Source: Desulfuromonadaceae bacterium GWC2_58_13 (GTDB lineage: Bacteria > Desulfobacterota > Desulfuromonadia > Desulfuromonadales > Trichloromonadaceae). Taken from it: 14,426 nucleotides of DNA. The stretch is from assembly GCA_001825565.1 (NCBI GenBank), contig MHXM01000139.1, positions 1 through 14,426 on the forward strand, written 5' to 3'. The notes beneath the pieces were generated by a model, which saw only the letters and a list, made by a program, of their open reading frames with translations, was not told the DNA's origin and searched no databases. The translations under genes and the position numbers were made by a program. Below are positions 1 to 9,654 of the stretch, in pieces (the stretch's first letter is position 1; each line of letters opens with the position of its first letter).

Positions 1-1433
1 TGCACGGTCATCGACACCCGTTGGGGCAAGGGAGCGCACTCTACCCGCGCCCGGCGGGCATTGGCCACGGCCTGATCGATCCTGGCGCGCAGCGCCTCGG
101 GAAACCAGTTGCGAGCAACGATCAGGCGGCGCAGGGTCTCCGGCGTCAGGCAGCGGCCGTCGACTTCGGCCAACACCCGTGCCACCCCGGCACGCACTTC
201 GGCCTGGGGATGGAAAAGCATCAGCGCCGCCGTCTCGCGCACCACCGGATGCTCGATCTCCAGCATCAGCCGGCAGAGGTTCGTCTGCACCTCGGCGTCG
301 CCAACGGCCAGCATCTGCAGAATCGCCTCGAACAGCTCGTGAGGGTTACCCACACCCTCTGCTTCGAGTTCACCCAGGAGGTCGAGCAGCGCCTGTTCGG
401 GGTCGGCTTCGAAATTCGGGTCCGCATCGAGTCCCGCGAGCATCCGCCGACTGTTGGCTTCGTGCAGCAAAGGCAGAATTTCGACCCGGGCAGCGAGCAG
501 TTCCTGGGTCACCATGGCCCCGAGATGGGGAAAGACGCCTTCGGCAAAAACATGCCGGGCCAGGGCCGCCTGCCAGAGCTCCATGCGCTGAGCCGCCCCC
601 TCGCGCCGCCGTTCCAGGTCGACCCGCAGGATCTCCAGGGCATCGCGCAGCAGCCGCAGCCCCGCATCGAGCCGCTCGGTCCCGGACTCCTGTTCGGCCC
701 AGCCGACGAGCTGTCCGGCAAGATCGTCCGCGGCGCCCTCATGGGCATGGAGGTAGCTGCGCAGTTCGGTCTGGCGGAGACCATGGCTTTCAAAAGGTAC
801 GTCGTCAAGATAACGTTCGATCCAGTTTTCCATCCCCCCTGAAGCCTCGTTCTCTTCGGGAAAGAGGGAAGCCTGGGCCGGGGAAACGCCTTTTCCCCTG
901 CGTTTTCCGGCCGGCGGGGTGCGAACCGTCGCTTGCAGCAGGTTCAGAAAATCCTCGAACGGGTCTTCGTCCTCCGGCGGCGTGACGACCCGGGTCACAG
1001 CGCCCGGCTTGGGGAAGGGCTTGCCCCGGTAGGCGCGACCATCCACTTTTTTCCGCACCTGCCTGTAACGCTTGTACATCCCTTTCAGCCAGTCGGGATT
1101 GCGGTTGATCAGATCGGTGAACACCTGCAACAGATCCTCGGCGCCCGCTCCCTGCTTTTCGAACCCGTTGAGAAACGGGCCGGCGAGGGGAGCCTCGGGG
1201 TCGAACCCGAACTCGATGACCGCGACCCTTTTTCTCTTGTCGTTCACCACCTGCAGGGAGACGCGCCGGCAATCGCAATCCTCTTCGACGCAATAAGCCT
1301 CGACAAAACTGTAATCCCCGGCCTTGGCCTTGCCGACCTTGCGCGGCACGGTGACGGCAACCACCCCTTCTTTGGCGTCGGGAAATATCAGCGGATAGGG
1401 AATCATCCCCGGTACATCGACAAATTCATCCAT
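1..1433 (-). CDS. Uncharacterised helical (HEAT-like) protein, 3' end cut by window
   Basis: The reading frame is open from ATG at 1433 to the window edge, giving 477 codons with no stop, so the C terminus is missing. The start lies 3 nt after the stop of mqnE (TGA, 1437-1439), so translation is probably coupled; no clear Shine-Dalgarno is visible. Residues 1-80 look like a small alpha/beta domain with a Cys cluster (C48, C53, C55 in CVEEDCDCRR) that could bind a metal. Residues 140-210 are a Pro/Lys/Asp-rich linker. From about 215 to the end the chain is almost wholly helical, with leucine- and alanine-rich amphipathic segments, and the last 120 residues resemble HEAT or armadillo-type repeats (VQTNLCRLMLEIEHPVVRET, AALMLFHPQAEVRAGVARVL). 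Such repeats usually bind proteins. I do not recognise the family and assign no function. Its place behind mqnE suggests co-transcription, not necessarily a role in menaquinone synthesis. Confidence 0.8.
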   Translation of the reverse strand, partial: MDEFVDVPGMIPYPLIFPDAKEGVVAVTVPRKVGKAKAGDYSFVEAYCVEEDCDCRRVSLQVVNDKRKRVAVIEFGFDPEAPLAGPFLNGFEKQGAGAEDLLQVFTDLINRNPDWLKGMYKRYRQVRKKVDGRAYRGKPFPKPGAVTRVVTPPEDEDPFEDFLNLLQATVRTPPAGKRRGKGVSPAQASLFPEENEASGGMENWIERYLDDVPFESHGLRQTELRSYLHAHEGAADDLAGQLVGWAEQESGTERLDAGLRLLRDALEILRVDLERRREGAAQRMELWQAALARHVFAEGVFPHLGAMVTQELLAARVEILPLLHEANSRRMLAGLDADPNFEADPEQALLDLLGELEAEGVGNPHELFEAILQMLAVGDAEVQTNLCRLMLEIEHPVVRETAALMLFHPQAEVRAGVARVLAEVDGRCLTPETLRRLIVARNWFPEALRARIDQAVANARRARVECAPLPQRVSMTV

Positions 1434-1436
1434 GGT

Positions 1437-2516
1437 TCAATAAACTCGCAGTTCGCGGTACAACGTGTCCCGCTCCACCGGCACCCGCCCGGCCTTGCGG
1501 ATCAGTGCCACGATCTGCTCCTTGTTCATGGCCTGGGGTGAGTCGGCGCCGGCGTCGTGGCCGATCTTTTCTTCGACCACCGTCCCATCGAGGTCGTTGA
1601 CCCCGAAAACCAGCGCCACCTGGGCGATCTTCAGCCCCAGCATCACCCAGTAGGCTTTGATGTGCCGGAAGTTGTCGAGATAGAGGCGGCTGATGGCCAG
1701 GGTCTTCAAGGCATCGACCCCGCCCACCCCCTTGGCCCCCGGCACCCGGGTGTTGTCCGGCTGAAAGGCGAGCGGAATGAAGGTCTGAAACCCGCCGGTT
1801 TTGTCCTGCAACCTCCGCAGACGACCGAGATGATCGATGCGATCCCGATACGATTCGAGATGACCGAACAACATGGTGGCATTGGTTTTGAGCCCGGCGC
1901 GGTGGACCCTTTCGGTGACTTCCAGCCAGCGCTCGCTGGAGATCTTCTCCGGGCAGATCTGTTCGCGCACCTCCTCGGCGAAGATTTCGGCGCCGCCGCC
2001 GGGCATGGAATCGAGCCCGGCCTCCTTGAGTTCGGCGATCACCGCTTCGACCGTCTGCCCGCTGATTCTGGCGAAGTAATCGATCTCCACGGCGGTAAAG
2101 GCCTTGAGGTGCAAGCGCGGGTTATCGGCTTTGATCGCCGCCAGCATTTCCAGATAGAAGTCGAAGGGGAGCTCGGGGTGCAGTCCGCCGACCATGTGGA
2201 TCTCGGTGGCTCCGGCCGCGCTCGCCTCGGCCGCCTTGGCCAGGATCTCGTTGAGGGCCAGGGTGTAGCCCCCTTCTTCCCGGCCGTCTTTGGAAAAAGC
2301 GCAAAAGGTGCAGCGGTTGACGCAGATATTGGTGTAGTTGATGTGGCGATTGACGTTGAAATAGACCCGGTCGCCGTTTTTGCGCCGGTTGGCCGCAGCC
2401 GCCAGCTCGCCGATGGCCAGCAGGTCGTTGCAGCGGAACAGCTCAAGGGCTTCGGCATCGGAAATGCGGGCGCCGTTCTTGACCTTGGCACGCAAATTTT
2501 CAAACAGCTTGATCAT
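1437..2516 (-). CDS. mqnE: Aminofutalosine synthase MqnE (radical SAM)
   Basis: The 359-residue product is a radical S-adenosylmethionine enzyme of the MqnE/MqnC/CofH group. The [4Fe-4S] ligands are C65, C69 and C72 (CVNRCTFC). Further family signatures are HMVGGLHPELPFDFY, HLKAFTAVEI, MPGGGAEIF and NATMLFGHLE; these favour MqnE over MqnC. MqnE adds the 5'-deoxyadenosyl radical to 3-[(1-carboxyvinyl)oxy]benzoate and releases CO2 to make 6-amino-6-deoxyfutalosine, the first committed intermediate after MqnA in futalosine-dependent menaquinone synthesis. Length is normal for the family. The ATG at 2516 follows a purine-rich GAAGAGAG, and the gene begins 9 bp after the UbiX-type gene, in the same operon as a UbiA-type prenyltransferase. 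That neighbourhood supports a quinone role. mqnA, mqnB, mqnC and mqnD are not in the window. Confidence 0.93.
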   Translation of the reverse strand: MIKLFENLRAKVKNGARISDAEALELFRCNDLLAIGELAAAANRRKNGDRVYFNVNRHINYTNICVNRCTFCAFSKDGREEGGYTLALNEILAKAAEASAAGATEIHMVGGLHPELPFDFYLEMLAAIKADNPRLHLKAFTAVEIDYFARISGQTVEAVIAELKEAGLDSMPGGGAEIFAEEVREQICPEKISSERWLEVTERVHRAGLKTNATMLFGHLESYRDRIDHLGRLRRLQDKTGGFQTFIPLAFQPDNTRVPGAKGVGGVDALKTLAISRLYLDNFRHIKAYWVMLGLKIAQVALVFGVNDLDGTVVEEKIGHDAGADSPQAMNKEQIVALIRKAGRVPVERDTLYRELRVY

Positions 2517-2525
2517 GACTCTCTT

Positions 2526-3137
2526 CTAGGCAAGGGGGGCCTGCTCGCCCCAGCGCGGAAATAGCTGATGTTCGATCCGCAGGCTGTCAAGGATCTTGCC
2601 GACCACGAAATCGACCAGATCCTCGACCGACTGGGGCCGGTGGTAAAAGGCCGGCATGGCCGGCAGAATATGGGCGCCGGCCCGGGACAGGCGCAGCAGA
2701 TTTTCCAGGTGAATCTGGTTGAAAGGGGTTTCCCGGGGAACCAGAAGCAGCTCCCGGCGCTCCTTGAGGGCCACGTCGGCCACCCGCTCCACCAGATTAC
2801 TGCCGAGTCCGGCGGCAATCCGGCCGGCCGTCCCCATGGAACAGGGGCAGATCACCACCGCATCGGGAGCCGAGGAACCGCTGGCCACCGGAGCGAACAG
2901 ATCGTCCTCGCCGTAATGTATGAAACGGGAATCGGTACCGAAGTAGTCGCGCATCTGCGCCTGCCGCTCGGAAACGCTCCCCGCCCACGCCAATCCGGTC
3001 TCGTGGCGCAACACGTCGAGCCCGGAGCGGGTCAGCAGCAGGGATACCCGGCGCTCGGCCCGGAGCAGCTCCGCAACCAACCGAACTCCGTAAACCGAAC
3101 CGGAGGCTCCGGTGATGGCGACAACGATCTGTTTCAT
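2526..3137 (-). CDS. ubiX: UbiX-family flavin prenyltransferase
   Basis: The 203-residue flavoprotein carries the UbiX/Pad1 signatures: the N-terminal nucleotide-binding turn TGASGSVYGVRL (residues 9-20), CPCSMGT (97-103), the phosphate-binding RETPFNQIHLEN starting at R135, and PAMPAFYHRP. UbiX joins a dimethylallyl group to reduced FMN, making the prenylated FMN that UbiD-type decarboxylases need. Between a UbiA-type prenyltransferase and mqnE, it probably serves the UbiD-type decarboxylase of the late futalosine pathway (some authors call this homologue MqnM). No UbiD gene is visible here. ATG 3137 is the only good start because a stop lies six codons upstream in frame, yet no Shine-Dalgarno precedes it. 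A tandem heptamer repeat occupies the short gap instead. It might equally serve other UbiD enzymes. Confidence 0.9.
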   Translation of the reverse strand: MKQIVVAITGASGSVYGVRLVAELLRAERRVSLLLTRSGLDVLRHETGLAWAGSVSERQAQMRDYFGTDSRFIHYGEDDLFAPVASGSSAPDAVVICPCSMGTAGRIAAGLGSNLVERVADVALKERRELLLVPRETPFNQIHLENLLRLSRAGAHILPAMPAFYHRPQSVEDLVDFVVGKILDSLRIEHQLFPRWGEQAPLA

Positions 3138-3143
3138 AAACCC

Positions 3144-3171
3144 AGTGATTGGTTATTAGTTATTGGTGATT
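3144..3171 (+). repeat. Four tandem heptamers, consensus RGTKATT
   Basis: On the plus strand the units are AGTGATT, GGTTATT, AGTTATT and GGTGATT, four 7-mers in exact phase that vary only at positions 1 and 4. They fill most of the 49-bp gap between the mqnP-like stop and the ubiX start, ending 6 bp upstream of the ubiX ATG. Similar short heptamer arrays (STRR type) are known from cyanobacteria and other bacteria; whether this is the same class is inference. Confidence 0.65.
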
Positions 3172-3186
3172 TGAACAAAACCGCAG

Positions 3187-4062
3187 TCAGACCAGGGCAT
3201 CGATCAGGGTAAAGGTAAAAATGGTCACGCTGATGTAGCCGTTCATGTTGAAAAACGCCGCATCGAGTTTGGAAAGATCGTCGGGCTTGACCAAGCGATG
3301 CTCATACACCAGCATCCCGCTCACCGCCACAACCCCCAGGAAATAGATCCAGCCCAGTCCGGTGCCGACCAGCAGAAGCAACAGCAGAAAGACCATCATC
3401 CCGTGAAAAGCCCGCACCAGCAGAAGCGAACGCTCGACGCCAAGTTTCGAGGGAATCGAGTGGAGACCCTTTTGCTTGTCGAACTCCAAATCCTGCAGCG
3501 CATAGAAGATATCGAAGCCGGACACCCAGAACAGCACCGCCAGTCCCAATATCACTACCTGCCAACCGATATCGCCACGCAGGGCAATCCAGGCCCCGAT
3601 CGGCGCGGCGGCCAAACAGATGCCGAGCACCAGGTGGGCCAGGGCGGTAAAACGCTTGCTGTAGGCGTACAGGGCGAAGAAGAAGAACGCCACCGGCGCC
3701 AGGTAAAAACAGAGGGGGTTGAGCATCCAGGCCGCCAGCAGCAGCACGGCGAAAGCAGCACCGACGAACACCCAGGCCTCGGTCAGGGAGATCCTGCCTG
3801 CGGGGATGTGCCGCTCGGCGGTCCGGGGATTCTCTTTGTCGATGCGGGCGTCGATGATGCGGTTGAGCCCCATGGCGCCGCTGCGGGCCCCGACCATCGC
3901 CACGCAGATCCAGAAAACCTGGGCAAAACCGGGAGCCCGGCCGCTGGCCAGGGAGGCCAGGACCACCCCCATCAGCGCGAATGGAAACGCGAAGATGGTG
4001 TGGGAAAACTTGATCATTTCCAGCAGGGATCCGATCTTATCCCGCAACGCCGTCATGTTCAT
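3187..4062 (-). CDS. mqnP: UbiA-family polyprenyltransferase (MqnP-like)
   Basis: The 291-residue integral membrane protein has eight or nine hydrophobic segments and both Asp-rich motifs of the UbiA superfamily: N67-R-I-I-D71-A-R-I-D75 and D184-x6-D191-x3-D195 followed by KQKGLHSIP. These bind the prenyl diphosphate through magnesium. UbiA enzymes attach a polyprenyl chain to an aromatic acid. In an operon with mqnE the likely substrate is 1,4-dihydroxy-6-naphthoate, hence MqnP; the annotation 4-hydroxybenzoate polyprenyltransferase is the common alternative. The frame is open further upstream to 4383, but I chose ATG 4062: it has GAGGT 6 nt upstream, the protein homology begins at MTALRDKIGSLLEMIKFSHT, and a sigma-70 promoter lies in the apparent extension. 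It is the first gene of the operon. Confidence 0.88.
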   Translation of the reverse strand: MNMTALRDKIGSLLEMIKFSHTIFAFPFALMGVVLASLASGRAPGFAQVFWICVAMVGARSGAMGLNRIIDARIDKENPRTAERHIPAGRISLTEAWVFVGAAFAVLLLAAWMLNPLCFYLAPVAFFFFALYAYSKRFTALAHLVLGICLAAAPIGAWIALRGDIGWQVVILGLAVLFWVSGFDIFYALQDLEFDKQKGLHSIPSKLGVERSLLLVRAFHGMMVFLLLLLLVGTGLGWIYFLGVVAVSGMLVYEHRLVKPDDLSKLDAAFFNMNGYISVTIFTFTLIDALV

Positions 4063-4116
4063 ATGCGCACCTCGATTGCCTCGATATCTTGTGTCGTTCC
4101 TGGGTCTGGAAGGCTG

Positions 4117-4145
4117 AGTGTACACTGCCGGTCCTGCCGGTTCAA
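4117..4145 (-). promoter_or_regulatory. Sigma-70-like promoter of the mqnP-ubiX-mqnE operon
   Basis: Read on the minus strand, -35 TTGAAC (4140-4145) and -10 TACACT (4117-4122) are separated by 17 bp, about 55 bp upstream of the mqnP-like start. Each hexamer matches consensus at 4 of 6 positions. The -10 lies inside the perfect palindrome AGTGTACACT (4117-4126), and the spacer holds a direct repeat of CTGCCGG (4125-4131 and 4134-4140), so a regulator may bind here. This is a consensus match only. Confidence 0.5.
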
Positions 4146-4206
4146 GGCCTTTTCGGCGATTCTCCCAAGACACAACCGCAGCTGGCGGCTCCGGACCAGA
4201 ATATGA

Positions 4207-4243
4207 AAAGGCCTGCGGGTGGCCAAGCCATCCGCAGGCCTTT
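4207..4243 (-). terminator. Intrinsic terminator after the small GPDRR protein gene
   Basis: A perfect 12-bp stem (AAAGGCCTGCGG with CCGCAGGCCTTT) encloses a 13-nt loop. It lies 28 bp downstream of the small-gene stop and upstream of the next operon's promoter. The U tract is short (CTTTTC), so termination may be partial. The symmetry would also allow activity from the other strand. Confidence 0.65.
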
Positions 4244-4271
4244 AAGCCTGCAACGTATGTCCAGAAGCGCG

Positions 4272-4493
4272 TTAACCCCGCCCGGCCAGCCTTCTCGGTT
4301 CGGATGATGCGCCCCGCCGATCGGGACCTTTGTAGCCCTCCCCGCCGGTGCCACGGATGCTGTCGTAGCCGACATTCACCCACCCATTGAAGCGCTTGAA
4401 CTTTTTGACCCGCTTCAGCGCCAGCAGGCGATCAAGAGCCTCGGCGCTGACCATATCCTGCCGCCAGTCGCTGTACATGACCCGAATCATCAT
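4272..4493 (-). CDS. Small conserved protein with C-terminal GPDRR motif (paralogue A)
   Basis: The predicted product is 73 residues. I chose ATG 4493 (MMIRVMYSD...) because GGAGG lies 7 nt upstream; the open frame runs back to 4544 without another ribosome-binding site. It shares a clear pattern with the two small proteins at 11993-12217 and 12318-12524: an N-terminal strand (M-I-R-V-x-Y), a central amphipathic helix with LDRLLALKRVKKF, the strand RFNGWVNVGYDSIRG, then Y-x-GPDRR near the end. A basic, probably disordered tail follows. There is no signal peptide or membrane segment. It has its own promoter and terminator, so it is a single-gene unit between por and the menaquinone operon. Function is unknown; the basic surface and single-domain size would suit a small regulatory or nucleic-acid-binding protein, but that is a guess. 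Confidence 0.82.
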   Translation of the reverse strand: MMIRVMYSDWRQDMVSAEALDRLLALKRVKKFKRFNGWVNVGYDSIRGTGGEGYKGPDRRGASSEPRRLAGRG

Positions 4494-4533
4494 TGCCTCA
4501 CCTCCGGAACATTTTTGTCCATCCAGATTAGAC

Positions 4534-4562
4534 AAGATAAACAATTAGAGTTTTTTTTGCAA
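4534..4562 (-). promoter_or_regulatory. Promoter of small GPDRR protein gene
   Basis: On the minus strand, -35 TTGCAA (4557-4562) and -10 TATCTT (4534-4539) are spaced by 17 bp that include an A tract. Each hexamer matches at 4 of 6 positions. It lies about 40 bp upstream of the start codon and just past the por terminator, which fits independent transcription. Confidence 0.45.
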
Positions 4563-4594
4563 GCCCGTCCTTGATCCGAAGCCTGGCCGAAATG

Positions 4595-4631
4595 AAAAAG
4601 CTCCCGGTGACGATGTCACCGGGAGCTTTTT
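4595..4631 (-). terminator. Intrinsic terminator of por
   Basis: A perfect 17-bp inverted repeat (AAAAAGCTCCCGGTGAC with GTCACCGGGAGCTTTTT) surrounds a 3-nt loop and begins 21 bp past the por stop. The GC-rich core is flanked by A5/T5 tracts, so it could work in both directions. Confidence 0.9.
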
Positions 4632-4652
4632 CTGCACTATGCGGTTTCGGGG

Positions 4653-8234
<3,582 letters not shown>

Positions 8235-8282
8235 GAACTTCCTCCTTTTTCTATTATGATTTCCCGTAAACGAGACGATTTG

Positions 8283-8350
8283 GGCGCCAGAACCAAGGCT
8301 CTGCCGCCACTGTTCATGAACCCGTTGCTGCCCGGACCATGCCCGGCAGC
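8283..8350 (-). promoter_or_regulatory. Structured 5' leader of por
   Basis: The por transcript would begin near 8388 and carry about 150 nt of leader. Two hairpins are visible on the minus strand. At 8327-8350 GCTG-CCGG pairs with CCGG-CAGC around a 7-nt loop with one bulged G. At 8283-8308 GGCG and CAGAGC pair with GUUCUG and CGCC around a CUUG tetraloop, with one mismatch; a G-U pair there is stable only in minus-strand RNA. The palindrome GTTCATGAAC (8312-8321) sits between them. This could be a cis-regulatory element or merely mRNA-stabilising structure; I match it to no known riboswitch. Confidence 0.4.
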
Positions 8351-8394
8351 GTTTTAATGCCTACGTGGCGCTAGAAAAATATCGAACTATCCGC

Positions 8395-8422
8395 AGTATA
8401 GGCAACTTTGCCAAAAAAACAA
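8395..8422 (-). promoter_or_regulatory. Candidate promoter of por with operator-like palindrome
   Basis: On the minus strand, -10 TATACT (8395-8400) is preceded by 16 bp and -35 TTGTTT (8417-8422), just 5 bp past the recR stop. The spacer contains the inverted repeat GGCAA-CT-TTGCC (8401-8412), which directly abuts the -10, a usual place for a repressor site. The -35 is poor, so an activator may be needed. Confidence 0.45.
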
Positions 8423-8427
8423 CACGA

Positions 8428-9027
8428 TCAGAAATCTCTGCGTCCCTCCACCGCTCGATTCACGGTAGCCTCGTCGATGTACTCCAAATCGCTCCCCATG
8501 GGGATTCCATAGGCAAGCCGGGTGACCCGAATCCCCAGGGGACGTATTAACCGTGCCAGATACAGAGCCGTCGCTTCACCCTCCACCGAGAAATTGGTGG
8601 CCACCAAGACTTCATGAACCTTGCCATCCCTGAGTCGGGTGAGCAGTTCTGTTATCTTCAGATTTTCTGGACCGATGCCGTCAAGTGGCGAAAGCGCCCC
8701 ATGCAGCACATGGTAGCGCCCCCGAAACGAATGGCTGCGTTCGATGGCAATGAGATCCTGCGGATCTTCCACCACGCAAAGGATGGCCTCATCACGCCCC
8801 GGATCGGTACAGAGAGGACAGGGGTCGCTCTCGGTAATATGAAAGCAGGTGGAGCAGAACCGAACCCGGGTCTTGAGATCAAGAATAGCTCCGGCCAAGG
8901 CCTCCGCCTCGGCTGTCGATTGGCGCAGGACAAAAAAAGCCAGACGAGCCGCACTCTTTCGACCGATACCGGGAAATTTGGATAGCTCAGCAATTAGCCG
9001 GGCCAAAGACGGGATGGAGTCTAACAT
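8428..9027 (-). CDS. recR: Recombination protein RecR
   Basis: The 199-residue product is the normal length for RecR. In order it shows the helix-hairpin-helix DNA-binding region (FPGIGRKSAARLAF, residues 18-31), the zinc finger C58-x2-C61-x8-C70-x2-C73, and the Toprim domain (AILCVVEDPQDLIAIE...), ending in the conserved VTRLAYGIPMGSDLEYIDE stretch. RecR works with RecO (and RecF) to load RecA on single-stranded gaps during recombinational repair. The dnaX-ybaB-recR order is widely conserved. Here, however, recR is separated from ybaB by 242 AT-rich bases with a terminator and a promoter, so it can be expressed independently. ATG 9027 has only a weak purine-rich AAAAGAAAAAC upstream. Confidence 0.97.
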   Translation of the reverse strand: MLDSIPSLARLIAELSKFPGIGRKSAARLAFFVLRQSTAEAEALAGAILDLKTRVRFCSTCFHITESDPCPLCTDPGRDEAILCVVEDPQDLIAIERSHSFRGRYHVLHGALSPLDGIGPENLKITELLTRLRDGKVHEVLVATNFSVEGEATALYLARLIRPLGIRVTRLAYGIPMGSDLEYIDEATVNRAVEGRRDF

Positions 9028-9070
9028 GTTTTTCTTTTAAAATCCAAGAGTTTAAAATACTGTTTTATTT

Positions 9071-9098
9071 ATTTTAAGGTTACCAAATTTTTATGCAA
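9071..9098 (-). promoter_or_regulatory. Candidate promoter of recR
   Basis: On the minus strand, -35 TTGCAT (9093-9098), a 16-bp spacer and -10 TAAAAT (9071-9076, 5 of 6 match) lie about 45 bp upstream of the recR start. The whole 9028-9210 stretch is strongly AT-rich compared with its neighbours, so chance matches are likelier here. Confidence 0.4.
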
Positions 9099-9189
9099 CA
9101 AGGTTTAGAAAAAGTAAAATAAATTGGCCTGACCACACAAAAGTAATACCGCTTTTTCCCTTCTTGAATCAAGGTTTTTAATTTAATCA

Positions 9190-9243
9190 TATTTTTTTGC
9201 CGAAAAAAATTATGCCGCCGTCAGTCCGTGCTGATGGCGGCAT
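9190..9243 (-). terminator. Intrinsic terminator of dnaX-ybaB
   Basis: A 13-bp stem (9212-9224 with 9231-9243, one mismatched pair on the transcribed strand) with a 6-nt loop lies 26 bp after the ybaB stop and is followed on the minus strand by a run of seven T. The adjacent T7-GCCG-A7 palindrome (9192-9209) may reinforce it. Confidence 0.8.
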
Positions 9244-9269
9244 ATTTAGACAACTTCATATCGGTCGGA

Positions 9270-9584
9270 TCAAAACAGGCCGGGAATATTCATCCCGCCG
9301 GTAATCTTGCCCATTTCCTCTTGCATCAGATCCTGACTTTTCTTGATCGCCTCGTTGACAGCCACCATCACCAGATCCTGCAGCATCTCCACGTCTTCGG
9401 GATCGACCACATTTTTCTCTATTTTCAGCGAAAGGAGCTGCTGCTTGCCGTTGACGACTACTGTAACCATCCCGCCTCCAGCCGAAGCCTCGACTTCGCG
9501 GGCCGCCAATTCTTCTTGAAGGCGCGTCATTTTCTGCTGCATCATCTGCGCCTGCTTCATGATATTTCCCAAACCTTTGGACAT
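9270..9584 (-). CDS. ybaB: YbaB/EbfC-family nucleoid-associated protein
   Basis: The 104-residue protein belongs to the YbaB/EbfC family of small DNA-binding dimers. It has the typical layout: an N-terminal amphipathic helix (GLGNIMKQAQMMQQKMTRLQ), a beta hairpin (EASAGGGMVTVVVNGKQQLL), the LKIEKNVVDPEDVEMLQDLV region, and a C-terminal helix ending in a Met-rich, Gly-rich tail. Family members coat DNA and affect nucleoid structure or gene expression. I placed the start at ATG 9584 rather than 9596 because GGAGG lies 5 nt upstream of the former and inside the latter's extension. A small hairpin (CACCGC...GTGGTG) lies just upstream of the Shine-Dalgarno. The gene follows dnaX by 70 bp and precedes the shared terminator. 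Confidence 0.93.
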   Translation of the reverse strand: MSKGLGNIMKQAQMMQQKMTRLQEELAAREVEASAGGGMVTVVVNGKQQLLSLKIEKNVVDPEDVEMLQDLVMVAVNEAIKKSQDLMQEEMGKITGGMNIPGLF

Positions 9585-9654
9585 TGCTTCCTCCATGTTC
9601 CACCACCGTGGCGGTGAGCGTTAAAAAAATCACGGCCCTTAAACGTCCGGCTAT

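Noticed and set aside
21..842. A plus-strand frame of 273 codons near the left edge
   Set aside because: It lies opposite a minus-strand frame that stays open for 477 codons, couples to mqnE and gives plausible protein domains.
3144..3171. CRISPR-like repeats
   Set aside because: The units are 7 bp with no spacers and no cas genes.
4063..4383. N-terminal extension of the UbiA-type protein to 398 residues
   Set aside because: The extra stretch is Pro/Arg-rich without family similarity, crosses a terminator and promoter, and the internal ATG 4062 has a good Shine-Dalgarno.
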